This document shows, piece by piece, positions 1 to 6,992 of a DNA stretch of 7,384 nucleotides. A model generated the notes under the pieces. It did not search any database, was not told where the DNA came from, and saw only the letters and a program-made list of their open reading frames with translations. This stretch comes from an uncultured Solobacterium sp. Lineage in GTDB: Bacteria; Bacillota_I; Bacilli_A; Erysipelotrichales; Erysipelotrichaceae. Within the stretch, counting starts at the first letter, position 1, and every line of letters starts with the position of its first letter. The stretch lies in contig CALBKL010000144.1 in NCBI GenBank assembly GCA_937895985.1, forward strand, positions 1-7,384. Reading direction: 5' to 3'. The translations under genes and the position numbers were made by a program.

Positions 1-2
1 AT

Positions 3-701
3 AAAAATGTAAGTGACAAAATCTACCAAGAAATTATATCCAACACTTCTTATACAGAATCTGTAATTCCAACCGAAGAAGAACTCTGTAATCAATTTAA
101 TGTTAGTCGTACAACAATTAGAAATGCCCTTGAACTTCTTGCAAATCAAAACTTGCTAATCCGCACCAAAGGAAAGGGATATATTATCAATGACACTAAA
201 GAAGATATATCAACAACACAGGTTACATTAGGTCTTTATGAGGCAAAAAATAAAGATGGAAAAATTATAACTTCAGAAGTTATTAGCAAAAATATTATTA
301 GTTGTTCACCCTTTCTTGCTCATAAATTAAAAGTTGAAGAAGGTACTCTTTTATATCATTTAACAAGATTAAGATATATAGATGGAAAAAAATATTCTAT
401 TACTGAAAACTATATACCGCTCACTTATTTTCCAACAATAAATAACCATGATTTCTCAAAGGGATCACTCTGGAATTATATGAAGGAGAATGGATATCAC
501 CCTAAAATCGTTGAGCAGACTATTGAGATACGTACAAGTTTAGAAATTGAAAGATTCTACTTATCTATTGAACAAGAAACACCTGTTATGGTTATAGAAA
601 ATATTGCAACCTCTACAGAATCAGATAAGCCTATAGATCTGTCTATTATCATTACCAATGCATACAAATCAAAGTTACATTTCATAAATAATATCTTATA
701 A
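3..701 (+). CDS. GntR-family (HutC/UTRA-type) transcriptional regulator, 5'-truncated
   Basis: The reading frame is open from base 3, so the protein begins upstream of the window; 232 residues are visible and probably only a few N-terminal ones are missing. The first ~60 residues form a GntR winged helix-turn-helix: a KIYQEI helix, then IPTEEELCNQFNVSRTTIRNAL, then LLIRTKGKGYII as the wing. The rest resembles a UTRA effector domain, with LYHLTRLRYIDGKKYSITENYIP near its middle, which in this family binds a small sugar- or amino-acid-derived ligand. An ATG-less internal TTG at 153 is not the start, because the DNA-binding helices lie upstream of it. The gene converges on the ascorbate-type operon and is not part of it. 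Whether it controls that operon or an unseen neighbour to the left cannot be told. Family assignment is firm; ligand and targets are unknown. Confidence 0.9.
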   Translation, partial: KNVSDKIYQEIISNTSYTESVIPTEEELCNQFNVSRTTIRNALELLANQNLLIRTKGKGYIINDTKEDISTTQVTLGLYEAKNKDGKIITSEVISKNIISCSPFLAHKLKVEEGTLLYHLTRLRYIDGKKYSITENYIPLTYFPTINNHDFSKGSLWNYMKENGYHPKIVEQTIEIRTSLEIERFYLSIEQETPVMVIENIATSTESDKPIDLSIIITNAYKSKLHFINNIL

Positions 702-796
702 ATAACTTACTTAGAATTAGATTATCGTAAAGCTCTACATCTTTTTGTTGATGTTATTAACAATAGATTGTGTTAACTTTTCTCTTATAATTATAT

Positions 797-837
797 ACAA
801 CCATAAAATAAGGAGCGTTTCATTTACGCTCCTTATT
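797..837 (-). terminator. Intrinsic terminator of the ula operon
   Basis: A perfect 12-bp inverted repeat (arms 807-818 and 826-837, 7-nt loop) contains a GGAGCG/CGCTCC core. Reading on the minus strand, the 3' arm runs into TTATTTTAT, a usable U-rich tract; on the plus strand no T run follows. It therefore terminates the leftward operon. The 5' arm overlaps the ulaE stop codon (833-835), leaving no spacer after the last gene. Confidence 0.85.
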
Positions 838-1684
838 CAAATACTTGATCTAATTTTTCTCGTAGGAAACTTCCTGCATGTTTACAGATGTCTTTCCAGT
901 TCTCTTCACCTGTATACCAGAATTCACCAGTAAACATACGTACACCCATATCCTTTAAGCATCTGATATCTTCTACAAACTCTGTATGTCCACTTCCAAA
1001 TGGTATCTCACGATACTTACCTGGTACAGTTTCTTTTAGGTGAGCTGCTACGATATGACCCTTTCCCTTTTGAATATCGTCAATGACTGAGGTTTTGTAG
1101 ATCTTCTCAGCGTTGGTTAGGTTTCCAATATCTGGATAGATTTGTAGGTATGGACTATCAACGATACTGACATACTCCATCGCCTTTTCTACTGTATCCA
1201 TAAATGGTGTTTCCATTGTTTCAAAGCCCATGACGATACCATACTTTGCTGCCATCTTGGTAGCGATGTGAAGATTCTTGATAAACTGTTTCTTAGTTTC
1301 TGCACTACCTTCCTTGTAATAAACATCATATCCAGCCAATTGGATAATACGAATGCCTAAATCTTGTGCAAGGTAGATAGCCTTCTCCATGATTTCTAGA
1401 CTTCTTTCTTCAATCTTTGAATCTAGATCACCAAGTGGGTATTTACGATGTCCACTTAGACACATTGTATGGATAGGTATACCTGTCTCTATGATTGCTT
1501 GTTTGATTGTATCTCTTTCTTCTTGATTCCAATCCAAGCGAGCTAGTTTATCATCCGTTTCATCGATAGAAATCTCCAACCAATCAAAGCCAGATTCTTT
1601 ACAGATAGTGAGTTTCTCTTCCCAAGATAATTCTTTAGGCATGGATTTTTCATACATGCCCAAACGATAAGCTTTATTGTCCAT
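833..1684 (-). CDS. ulaE: L-ribulose-5-phosphate / L-xylulose-5-phosphate 3-epimerase UlaE
   Basis: This is a 283-residue TIM-barrel sugar-phosphate epimerase of the xylose-isomerase-like superfamily. It interconverts L-xylulose-5-phosphate and L-ribulose-5-phosphate in the cytosol, the second-to-last step of ascorbate catabolism. The N-terminal [11 protein letters not shown] matches the usual UlaE/SgbU opening (LGIYEKALP). The likely metal ligands are all present: Glu155 (GFETMET), Asp185 (YPDIGN), His215 (AAHLKET) and Glu254 (FTGEFW). An in-frame ATG exists at 1702, but it lacks an upstream ribosome binding site. The ATG at 1684 has GGAAAG ten bases upstream and gives an N-terminus of normal length, so I prefer it. 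The gene overlaps the end of ulaF by 11 bp (29 bp with the longer start), indicating translational coupling. It is the last gene of the operon. Function is confident from motifs plus context; a paralogous SgbU-type role is the alternative. Confidence 0.92.
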   Translation of the reverse strand: MDNKAYRLGMYEKSMPKELSWEEKLTICKESGFDWLEISIDETDDKLARLDWNQEERDTIKQAIIETGIPIHTMCLSGHRKYPLGDLDSKIEERSLEIMEKAIYLAQDLGIRIIQLAGYDVYYKEGSAETKKQFIKNLHIATKMAAKYGIVMGFETMETPFMDTVEKAMEYVSIVDSPYLQIYPDIGNLTNAEKIYKTSVIDDIQKGKGHIVAAHLKETVPGKYREIPFGSGHTEFVEDIRCLKDMGVRMFTGEFWYTGEENWKDICKHAGSFLREKLDQVFE

Positions 1685-2363
1685 AGTATGCATTCTTTCC
1701 ATGTTTACGTAGATAGTGTTTATCTAAGAGTTCCTGCTGCATATTTCCCTTTTGTGGATTTAACATGTGTGCATGGAAGTTCATAAAGCAGATTTCTTCT
1801 AATACAACTGCGTTATGTACTGCATTGAATGGATCTGTTCCCCAAGTAAAAGGTCCATGGCTATGTACGAGTACTGCAGGTACATCATCTGGTTCTTTAT
1901 CCTTGAATGTTTCGACGATGACATTTCCTGTTTCCAGTTCATACTGTCCAGCAATTTCTTCTTCGCTCATCTTTCTTGTACATGGTATCTCACCATAAAA
2001 GTAGTCACCATGTGTCGTTCCCATCGGTTGAACACCTACCCCAGCCTGGGCAAAGCTAACTGCCCACTTACTATGGGTATGTACGATACCACCGATATGT
2101 GGGAAGTTACGATATAACACTAGATGTGTATCTGTATCGGAAGATGGTTTGTATTTACCTTCTACCTTTTCACCTGTTTTTACGTCTACGACGACCATAT
2201 CCTCTGGTTTTAATTGATCATATTCAACACCAGATGGTTTAATAACCATGAAACCTTTTTCACGGTCGATACCGGAAACGTTTCCCCAAGTAAAGACTAC
2301 CAGTCCATTCTTAGGCAACATCATATTTGCCTCATATACTTTTTGTTTTAATTCTTCTAGCAT
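1674..2363 (-). CDS. ulaF: L-ribulose-5-phosphate 4-epimerase (UlaF/AraD/SgbE family)
   Basis: The 229-residue protein is a class II aldolase-fold, zinc-dependent epimerase converting L-ribulose-5-phosphate to D-xylulose-5-phosphate, which enters the pentose phosphate pathway. Visible motifs are GNVSG (27-31), SSDTDTH with catalytic Asp76, HTHS with zinc ligands His95 and His97, HGD with Asp120, VHSHGPF with the third zinc ligand His169, and the C-terminal HGKNAYYGQ carrying the catalytic tyrosine. These correspond to the known E. coli AraD active site, and the length is close to the family norm. The start codon follows the propeller gene's stop by 2 bp, and the GAGGAA ribosome binding site lies within that upstream gene's last codons, so translation is probably coupled. 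Sequence alone cannot separate UlaF from AraD or SgbE; the ulaA/B/C/G/E neighbours decide for UlaF. Confidence 0.93.
   Translation of the reverse strand: MLEELKQKVYEANMMLPKNGLVVFTWGNVSGIDREKGFMVIKPSGVEYDQLKPEDMVVVDVKTGEKVEGKYKPSSDTDTHLVLYRNFPHIGGIVHTHSKWAVSFAQAGVGVQPMGTTHGDYFYGEIPCTRKMSEEEIAGQYELETGNVIVETFKDKEPDDVPAVLVHSHGPFTWGTDPFNAVHNAVVLEEICFMNFHAHMLNPQKGNMQQELLDKHYLRKHGKNAYYGQ
1695..1700 (-). promoter_or_regulatory. Ribosome binding site deciding the ulaE start
   Basis: GGAAAG on the minus strand lies 10 nt before the ATG at 1684. It sits inside the 3' end of ulaF and includes the last base of the alternative ATG at 1702, which itself has no purine-rich motif upstream. This favours the 1684 start. 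Confidence 0.5.
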
Positions 2364-2365
2364 AG

Positions 2366-3415
2366 TTATTCCTCAATCGTGTACAGTGCAATCTCATCTG
2401 TTTCGCGATTTGATACAAAGATCTTCTGTACATCTCCATCTTTAAACGCTAGTGCATTTGTAGGACCTGCATTACGATCTAAGTTTTCACTGACATATGT
2501 ATTCGTTTCTTTGTCGTAAGATAAAAGATTTAACTCTAGTTCATTCCTACGATAACCGTAGATACCATATACCTTGCCATTCATCTCTAATGGATAGATT
2601 GCATGCAAGAATGGCATCTTTCTTTCATCTTCCCACACCTTCTGATATGAGCCATCTACTAGTTTATAGACAGCTAATGTATCACCATGAAATGGTGCGA
2701 AAGTCATGAGTTCCTTTTGGCCATCTCCATCAAAGTCTAGATACAACATATCAGAAGCAGGATCAGTTGTAAGTTGTTCGTATGTCCATTCACCATTTTC
2801 ATCTGCTGGTGGAACAACCTTGAAGATACCGTTCTTTGTGCCGACTACGGCAATCTGATAATCCTCTTCTTCTGTCTTAAAGAAGCCATGATTTTGAGTC
2901 AGACCACTGATTAACGGTGTCAGTTCTAACTGATGATCTTCATCAAAGATAGAGATATCTTCTGGAAGCTTGGCAACCCACACTCTTCCAGGACAAGTCC
3001 AGTCATCTTTGAATGCATGTGCACTCTTCAATGTACAAGCCACAAGATACTTCTGATGATTTCTTTCAATCACACCAAAGCGATGTACGAATGGAAGTTT
3101 GCATAGTGTATGAATCTGCCATTCACCATCTTTTCTAAGGTAGTATACAATCTTGGAATCTGCACCATTATTTGGTGAATAGAACTTCCAAGTTGCAAGA
3201 AGTGTAGGATATGTCTGGTTTGGATACTGTTCTAGTGACATAACACCACCAGGTCCATCCCACAACTTCTCTATAAAGTTTCCCTCATAATCATATAAGT
3301 AACATGGGTCTTCTTTTTCAGCAGCACATGCAAGATAGTTCTTCCCATCGAATTCTACCTGTGCTAATGCATAACACTTATTTAAAGTACCCAATACTTT
3401 CTTATTTACTTTCAT
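2366..3415 (-). CDS. Cytosolic seven-bladed beta-propeller protein of unknown function (FG-GAP/VCBS-like) in the ula operon
   Basis: I do not recognise this 349-residue protein as a named family. It has no signal peptide or membrane segment, so it should be cytosolic. Seven repeats of about 33-64 residues can be aligned by eye, beginning near residues 14, 57, 109, 174, 221, 269 and 318. Each opens with a short hydrophobic strand ([50 protein letters not shown]) and then a second strand (YLACAA, TLLATW, YLVACT, QIAVVG, ELMTFA, YGIYGY, IFVSNR). This suggests a seven-bladed propeller. Blade 5 has a calcium-type loop, Asp227-x-Asp229-x-Asp231-Gly with Glu235. His111, His176 and His271 sit at the same position of blades 3, 4 and 6. 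The gene starts just after an intercistronic hairpin with AGAAAGG 8 nt before the ATG, and ends 2 bp before ulaF. Its place suggests a role in ascorbate-derived sugar-acid metabolism, as an enzyme or binding protein; that is inference. Confidence 0.85.
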   Translation of the reverse strand: MKVNKKVLGTLNKCYALAQVEFDGKNYLACAAEKEDPCYLYDYEGNFIEKLWDGPGGVMSLEQYPNQTYPTLLATWKFYSPNNGADSKIVYYLRKDGEWQIHTLCKLPFVHRFGVIERNHQKYLVACTLKSAHAFKDDWTCPGRVWVAKLPEDISIFDEDHQLELTPLISGLTQNHGFFKTEEEDYQIAVVGTKNGIFKVVPPADENGEWTYEQLTTDPASDMLYLDFDGDGQKELMTFAPFHGDTLAVYKLVDGSYQKVWEDERKMPFLHAIYPLEMNGKVYGIYGYRRNELELNLLSYDKETNTYVSENLDRNAGPTNALAFKDGDVQKIFVSNRETDEIALYTIEE

Positions 3416-3430
3416 TCAGTAAACCTTTCT

Positions 3431-3457
3431 AAAAAGCTACTGCTTAGCAGTAGCTTT
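3431..3457 (-). terminator. Intercistronic terminator-like hairpin between ulaB and the propeller gene
   Basis: A perfect 11-bp stem (arms 3433-3443 and 3447-3457) with a 3-nt loop lies in the 47-bp gap, 5 bases after the ulaB stop. On the minus strand its 3' arm continues into a run of five T residues, so it has the form of an intrinsic terminator. The ribosome binding site of the next gene begins immediately after. Because no separate promoter for the downstream genes is evident, partial read-through, or a role protecting the upstream mRNA from 3' decay, is more likely than complete termination. Confidence 0.75.
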
Positions 3458-3462
3458 CGTTG

Positions 3463-3756
3463 TTATTCTGCAAAGCCTGCTTCTTTTAAAAGTGCTTGCG
3501 CTTCTTTATCTGATAGTACATTCTTCATACCGCAGATCTTAACGCCTTTTTTCTCTGCATCTGTAAACATGTTCTTAAAGTTTAGTGGGCAAAATACAAC
3601 ATCATATTGAGTTGCCGCACTCTTACCTTCTGATAAAGAACAGTGATGAATTGTAGATACCTCTACACCTAAATCCTTACATGCCTTTTCCACTCTCATC
3701 TTCATCATCAAAGATGTTCCGGCTCCATTTGCACATGCGACTAAAACTTTAATCAT
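3463..3756 (-). CDS. ulaB: PTS ascorbate-type EIIB component UlaB
   Basis: This 97-residue soluble protein carries phosphate from EIIA to the incoming substrate as a phosphocysteine. The N-terminal beta strand leads directly into the phosphorylation loop ACANGAGTSLMM, with active-site Cys8, typical of the SgaB/UlaB (lactose/ascorbate EIIB) fold; the length matches the family. The start is supported by AAGGAGTG about 10 nt upstream, which overlaps the ulaA stop codon, giving a 7-bp intergenic gap. It works with membrane component UlaA and EIIA UlaC encoded just upstream. A related EIIB for another sugar acid cannot be excluded, but pairing with a clear UlaA makes ascorbate the best guess. Confidence 0.93.
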   Translation of the reverse strand: MIKVLVACANGAGTSLMMKMRVEKACKDLGVEVSTIHHCSLSEGKSAATQYDVVFCPLNFKNMFTDAEKKGVKICGMKNVLSDKEAQALLKEAGFAE

Positions 3757-3763
3757 TTGTTGT

Positions 3764-5224
3764 TCACTCCTTCTTTACTTTTTCTTTATAAGCTTCGTAA
3801 TCCTCTACACATAAGAAATATGTATCTGGATGGCTACGATATTGTAACTGTGGAATCAAGATTAACACTACCAAGATAATTGCTAAACCAATAAATCCTG
3901 CATACTTCATGATAACAGTGAAGATTGGCCATACAACTGCCCAGTCCCACATACCTAAGTAACCACCATGAGCCGCAAGTCCTACTGCACCAGCGATTAA
4001 AGCACTACCGAATACTTGGCATAATCCTGAGATAAATGGGAATAACATAGCAGCCTTTATGCCACCCTTGTTATTAGCGTATACAGCGATTGTAGCGTTA
4101 TCGAAGAATACTGGAACGAACCCTGCAATGACAATTGTTGGAGACTTCAATAATAGTAATGCGATGATAGCGATAAACTGACCTAATGCACCGAATAAGA
4201 AACCGATAGTTACTGCATTAGGACTACCAAATCCATATGTAGCTGCACAGTCGATACCAGGAACCGCACCAGGCAAGAATGTATTGGAAATACCCTGGAA
4301 TGAGTTTGTTAATTCTGTTACGAATGTACGTACACCAAGTTGTAAGATGGCAAGATACACAGCAAACTTGAGTGATGTATCTACTACATACATAAAGAAG
4401 CTTGCACCTTCCTTAAGAACCTTTGTTTCAATGAAGTAATCCTTACCTAGTACAGCCATGATGGCTCCAAAGAAGATCATCATTAAGATCGCTGTAGAAA
4501 CCATGTTTTCATTGAAGATTGACATGAAACCAGGTAATTGGATATCTTCAATTCTCTTAGAATTCTTCTTATTGCCAAATAACTTCTTTGATAAGTATGA
4601 GAAGAATGCAATACCAAACATCTGTTGGTGAGCTACACAGAATCCACCACCATCTGTTAAGTCCTGAGAAATTTCAACTGTGAGGTTAGAACCAACTGCC
4701 CAATATAAACCAAGAATAAGTGACATGATAATTAACATTGGTGTATCACCCAACTGTGGGAAGCAGAATAGAATTAACCAGAATGCTGTAGCGGCCTGTT
4801 GCATTTGAACGTGGCCTGTTGTGAATACTGCACGTAATTTTGTAATCTTGTTAAACTTAACAAGAACTAAGTTAAAGATAAATGCAATTAACAATAGGAA
4901 CATTACTTGTGAGAAGCTACGTCCAATTCCTTCCATTGCTGACTGCACTGCATTTTGTCCGAAGTATGGATCGATAACCATCGCATCTAAGTTAAAGCGA
5001 TCTTTTAATCCAACAAGAATTGGTCTAAAGTTACTTACTAATCCACCAGAGCCTACGCTTAAGATTAAGAAACCAACGGTTGCTTTAATAAAGCCTGCTA
5101 GTGAATCGTACCAAGTCTTTTTCTGAAGAATGTAACCAATTAAAACGATTAAACCGATAAAGTATGCTGGTTTGGTTAAGATATTACTTGCGAACCATAC
5201 CCAAATGTCGTATAAAATGCTCAT
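3764..5224 (-). CDS. ulaA: PTS ascorbate-type EIIC permease UlaA (SgaT family)
   Basis: The 486-residue polytopic membrane protein has around ten or more hydrophobic segments. It transports L-ascorbate across the cytoplasmic membrane while the UlaB phosphocysteine phosphorylates it. Family signatures visible are SVGSGGLVSNFRPI (about 56-69), TGHVQMQQAATAFW (136-149), PGIDCAATYGFGSPNAV (322-338) and GFVPVFFDNATIAVYAN (378-394). A hydrophilic tail of about 30 residues rich in charged residues follows the last membrane segment and probably lies in the cytosol. The start is preceded by AGGGGGAAAT and lies 17 bp after the ulaC stop. The stop is TGA. The protein is slightly longer than E. coli UlaA, mainly at the C-terminal tail. 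The EIIC family is certain; substrate specificity is inferred from the adjacent lactonase and epimerases. Confidence 0.95.
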   Translation of the reverse strand: MSILYDIWVWFASNILTKPAYFIGLIVLIGYILQKKTWYDSLAGFIKATVGFLILSVGSGGLVSNFRPILVGLKDRFNLDAMVIDPYFGQNAVQSAMEGIGRSFSQVMFLLLIAFIFNLVLVKFNKITKLRAVFTTGHVQMQQAATAFWLILFCFPQLGDTPMLIIMSLILGLYWAVGSNLTVEISQDLTDGGGFCVAHQQMFGIAFFSYLSKKLFGNKKNSKRIEDIQLPGFMSIFNENMVSTAILMMIFFGAIMAVLGKDYFIETKVLKEGASFFMYVVDTSLKFAVYLAILQLGVRTFVTELTNSFQGISNTFLPGAVPGIDCAATYGFGSPNAVTIGFLFGALGQFIAIIALLLLKSPTIVIAGFVPVFFDNATIAVYANNKGGIKAAMLFPFISGLCQVFGSALIAGAVGLAAHGGYLGMWDWAVVWPIFTVIMKYAGFIGLAIILVVLILIPQLQYRSHPDTYFLCVEDYEAYKEKVKKE

Positions 5225-5241
5225 ATTTCCCCCTAATTATA

Positions 5242-5697
5242 TTATTTGTATTTTTCGATGACCTTTCTTAAGTCGTCATCATTTTGAATCTCTAATAGGT
5301 CATTTACGACCTCTTCATTCATTAATAGTTCAGATAGCTGCATCATATTATTTAGATGTTGATCATGATTCACAGCAGCGAGTGTAAAGAATAGCCTTGC
5401 GTCTTTTTCTCTATCATTATCATCGAACGCAACTGGCTTCTCTACCTTCATAAAACCAATACCAGTTTTGTATACACCCTCTGCACCTAGCGTAGAATGC
5501 GGCATTGCTACATTAGGACAAATCACGATGTATGGTCCATATTCTGTAACACATTTAATGATTGCTTCTACATAACGATTATCGATGAACCCTTGTTCAA
5601 TCAACGTTTCTCCACACCCTTTGATGGCATCTTGCCAGGTTGGAAACTCTTGATGGTAGCTAGTCAGATGATTATCTAGTATTTCTTGTAATAACAT
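5242..5697 (-). CDS. ulaC: PTS ascorbate-type EIIA component UlaC
   Basis: This 151-residue cytosolic protein of the mannitol/fructose-type EIIA family accepts phosphate from HPr on a histidine and passes it to UlaB. The phosphorylation motif NVAMPHSTLGAEGV places the active histidine at residue 67. It follows the family pattern of an N-terminal helix, a YIVICPNVAMPH strand and GIGFMKVEKPVAF after it; length is normal for a stand-alone EIIA. The ATG is preceded by TTGGAGAA and lies 13 bp after the ulaG stop, so it is co-transcribed. No PRD or regulatory domain is fused to it, so this is a plain transport component and not a PTS-controlled activator. Confidence 0.92.
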   Translation of the reverse strand: MLLQEILDNHLTSYHQEFPTWQDAIKGCGETLIEQGFIDNRYVEAIIKCVTEYGPYIVICPNVAMPHSTLGAEGVYKTGIGFMKVEKPVAFDDNDREKDARLFFTLAAVNHDQHLNNMMQLSELLMNEEVVNDLLEIQNDDDLRKVIEKYK

Positions 5698-5710
5698 TTA
5701 TTTTCTCCAA

Positions 5711-6775
5711 TTATAGAATACTTGGGAATGGAACATTACGCTCCTTTGTAAAGCAGTCTTCGAATCCACGACGATAGTGGAACTTCAATAAGTCTTTATC
5801 TAATGGCCATGTATACTTACCACCCACATCCCAAATGAATGGATGGAACTTATACTTCAGTGTATCCTTCTTGAAGTTATATACTAACATAATTTCTTCT
5901 GGATCTGCCTTCATATTTGTCCATACATCATGGTGTAAAGGAATAATTACCTTTGCGTTAGTTGCTTCACCCATTCTACACATATCAACAGATGTCATCT
6001 TATCTTGGCATCCTACAGGGTTTTCACCATACGCACCAAAGGCAATATCAATATTGTACTTCTTACCGATGTCCGCGTAACAAATACTATAGTGTGAATC
6101 ACCAGTATGATATACAGTTCCTGCAGGCATCTCGATTAAGTAGTTGACTGCTTTTTGATCCATGTTTGTAGGGCAGATACCTGCAATGTCTTCGCCAACT
6201 TCCGTTGTGACAAGACATGTTCTGTCATAGGACTCTAATACATGAATCTTTGTATCCTTGATTGTAATGATATCCCCTGGCTTAACAACTTTACAACGTT
6301 CTTCTGGAACACCCCAGCCAACCCACTTTTTCACACACTCTAATGGTCCAATAAACGGTACATCATCGCTACAGTTCTTTAATACTGCTGCAGCAAAGAA
6401 TGGGTCGATATGATCGTTGTGATAATGAGTTGCTAATACTGCATCACACTTTGTTACACCAAATGGATCATAAACAATTGGTGCTGCACGCAGATTAGGT
6501 TGTAGATTTTCAACGCCCATCATATTTCTCATTTGATGGTATGGGGCCATGGATGATACTTTTTGTGTTCTCTTTCCATTACCAAACCATAAGTCGATTG
6601 CAATGTTTGTGTCATTTTCTGTTTTAAACCATACACCTACACATCCCAACCACCACATTGAAAATGTACCAGGTTCAACAACTGTGTTGTCAATCTCTTC
6701 ATTTAGCCATGTTCCCCATTCTGGGAATGCACCTAAAATCCAAGACTCCCTTGTAATTTCATTTACTTTTGGCAT
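5711..6775 (-). CDS. ulaG: L-ascorbate-6-phosphate lactonase UlaG
   Basis: The 354-residue metallo-beta-lactamase-fold hydrolase opens L-ascorbate-6-phosphate to 3-keto-L-gulonate-6-phosphate in the cytosol, the first step after PTS uptake. The protein closely follows E. coli UlaG along its length: it starts [12 protein letters not shown], has the metal-binding HYHNDHID motif (His117, His119, Asp121, His122), GDSHYS (Asp226, His228), [10 protein letters not shown] (His281, His282) and the C-terminal [10 protein letters not shown]. An upstream in-frame ATG at 6814 would add 13 residues. The ATG at 6775 is preferred because an excellent AAAGGAGG sits 5 nt before it, and the predicted transcript begins near 6793, downstream of the longer start. 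It is the first gene of the operon, 13 bp before ulaC. In E. coli ulaG is divergent from ulaABCDEF, whereas here it leads the same operon. Identification is very secure. Confidence 0.96.
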   Translation of the reverse strand: MPKVNEITRESWILGAFPEWGTWLNEEIDNTVVEPGTFSMWWLGCVGVWFKTENDTNIAIDLWFGNGKRTQKVSSMAPYHQMRNMMGVENLQPNLRAAPIVYDPFGVTKCDAVLATHYHNDHIDPFFAAAVLKNCSDDVPFIGPLECVKKWVGWGVPEERCKVVKPGDIITIKDTKIHVLESYDRTCLVTTEVGEDIAGICPTNMDQKAVNYLIEMPAGTVYHTGDSHYSICYADIGKKYNIDIAFGAYGENPVGCQDKMTSVDMCRMGEATNAKVIIPLHHDVWTNMKADPEEIMLVYNFKKDTLKYKFHPFIWDVGGKYTWPLDKDLLKFHYRRGFEDCFTKERNVPFPSIL

Positions 6776-6780
6776 GATAA

Positions 6781-6788
6781 CCTCCTTT
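6781..6788 (-). promoter_or_regulatory. Strong ribosome binding site deciding the ulaG start
   Basis: AAAGGAGG on the minus strand, 5 nt before the ATG at 6775, is a near-perfect Shine-Dalgarno sequence. It rules against the upstream in-frame ATG at 6814 as the true start. Confidence 0.85.
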
Positions 6789-6799
6789 GTGATGGTTTT

Positions 6800-6828
6800 A
6801 TCATACCAACACATTTTTTGATTATCAA
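6800..6828 (-). promoter_or_regulatory. Predicted sigma-A promoter of the ula operon
   Basis: On the minus strand TTGATA (6828-6823) is followed by a 17-bp spacer and TATGAT (6805-6800), each 5/6 to consensus, with an extended TGG just before the -10 box. Transcription would begin near 6793, giving a short leader of about 18 nt that holds the ulaG ribosome binding site. The -35 box lies within a 13-bp palindrome (6817-6829), suggesting repression by occlusion. Confidence 0.7.
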
Positions 6829-6829
6829 A
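6817..6829. promoter_or_regulatory. Operator-like palindrome over the ulaG -35 box
   Basis: TTTGATTATCAAA is a perfect inverted repeat (6-bp arms around a central T) covering the whole -35 hexamer of the ulaG promoter. It shares TGAT/ATCA half-sites with the other palindromes in this intergenic region. A repressor bound here would block RNA polymerase. Binding by the adjacent DeoR-type regulator is inferred from location only. Confidence 0.45.
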
Positions 6830-6840
6830 GAATTATATGT

Positions 6841-6887
6841 TCATTTAATCGTTTTTACGACTTATTTGTTTGATTTAATCATTTTTA
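6841..6887. repeat. 17-bp direct repeat pair, candidate operator upstream of ulaG
   Basis: Copies at 6841-6857 and 6871-6887 match at 15 of 17 positions and are exactly 30 bp apart, close to three helical turns. The second contains the perfect palindrome TGATTTAATCA (6871-6881); the first carries TCATTTAATCG at the same place. They lie upstream of the ulaG -35 box, between the two divergent promoters. Regularly phased repeats of this kind are typical binding sites for multimeric DeoR-type regulators. Confidence 0.5.
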
Positions 6888-6956
6888 TATATTTGTATAG
6901 TATATTTTGGCACGATTTTGATAAATTCAAAAAGTTTTTATGATTGTTCATTCATT

Positions 6957-6973
6957 AAATGATATAATCATTT
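6957..6973. promoter_or_regulatory. Palindromic operator over the regulator's own -10 box
   Basis: A perfect 7-bp inverted repeat with a 3-bp centre (AAATGAT-ATA-ATCATTT) spans the -10 box of the DeoR-type gene. Its core TGATATAATCA differs by one base from TGATTTAATCA at 6871-6881, suggesting the same protein binds both and represses its own transcription. As the core also contains the -10 hexamer, some of the symmetry could be coincidental in such AT-rich DNA. Confidence 0.45.
6960..6968 (+). promoter_or_regulatory. Predicted extended -10 promoter of the DeoR-type regulator
   Basis: TGATATAAT gives an extended -10 element with a perfect TATAAT (6963-6968). No good -35 box is found at 16-18 bp spacing, as expected for an extended -10 promoter. 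The start site near 6975 would leave a leader of about 18 nt containing GGAG (6981-6984), 8 nt before the ATG. Confidence 0.65.
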
Positions 6974-6992
6974 CAAAGATGGAGAACAAAAT

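Noticed and set aside
153..701. A complete 182-residue protein starting at the TTG at 153.
   Set aside because: The frame is open from base 3 and the upstream part encodes the GntR helix-turn-helix, so this is the tail of a truncated gene.
757..777. Possible weak terminator hairpin for the GntR gene on the plus strand.
   Set aside because: The arms pair only with a 2-nt bulge, leave almost no loop and have no G/C-rich core, although TTTTCTCTT follows. This is not enough to call a terminator; the 131-bp gap 702-832 otherwise holds only the operon terminator.
745..933. A short plus-strand open frame in the intergenic region entering ulaE.
   Set aside because: It runs through the operon terminator and antisense to ulaE, has no ribosome binding site and shows no recognisable features.
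1765..2445. Plus-strand open frames opposite ulaF and the end of the propeller gene.
   Set aside because: They show no domain, no ribosome binding site pattern and low-complexity Ser/Cys-rich translations. They mirror well-conserved genes on the minus strand.
2366..3415. The propeller protein as a second lactonase (gluconolactonase or 6-phosphogluconolactonase type).
   Set aside because: The characteristic motifs of those propeller lactonases are not visible, and UlaG already supplies the lactonase step. The idea remains possible but unsupported.
6776..6814. Longer ulaG start at 6814 adding 13 residues.
   Set aside because: The ATG lies upstream of the predicted transcription start, while the ATG at 6775 has a near-perfect ribosome binding site and matches the known N-terminus of UlaG.
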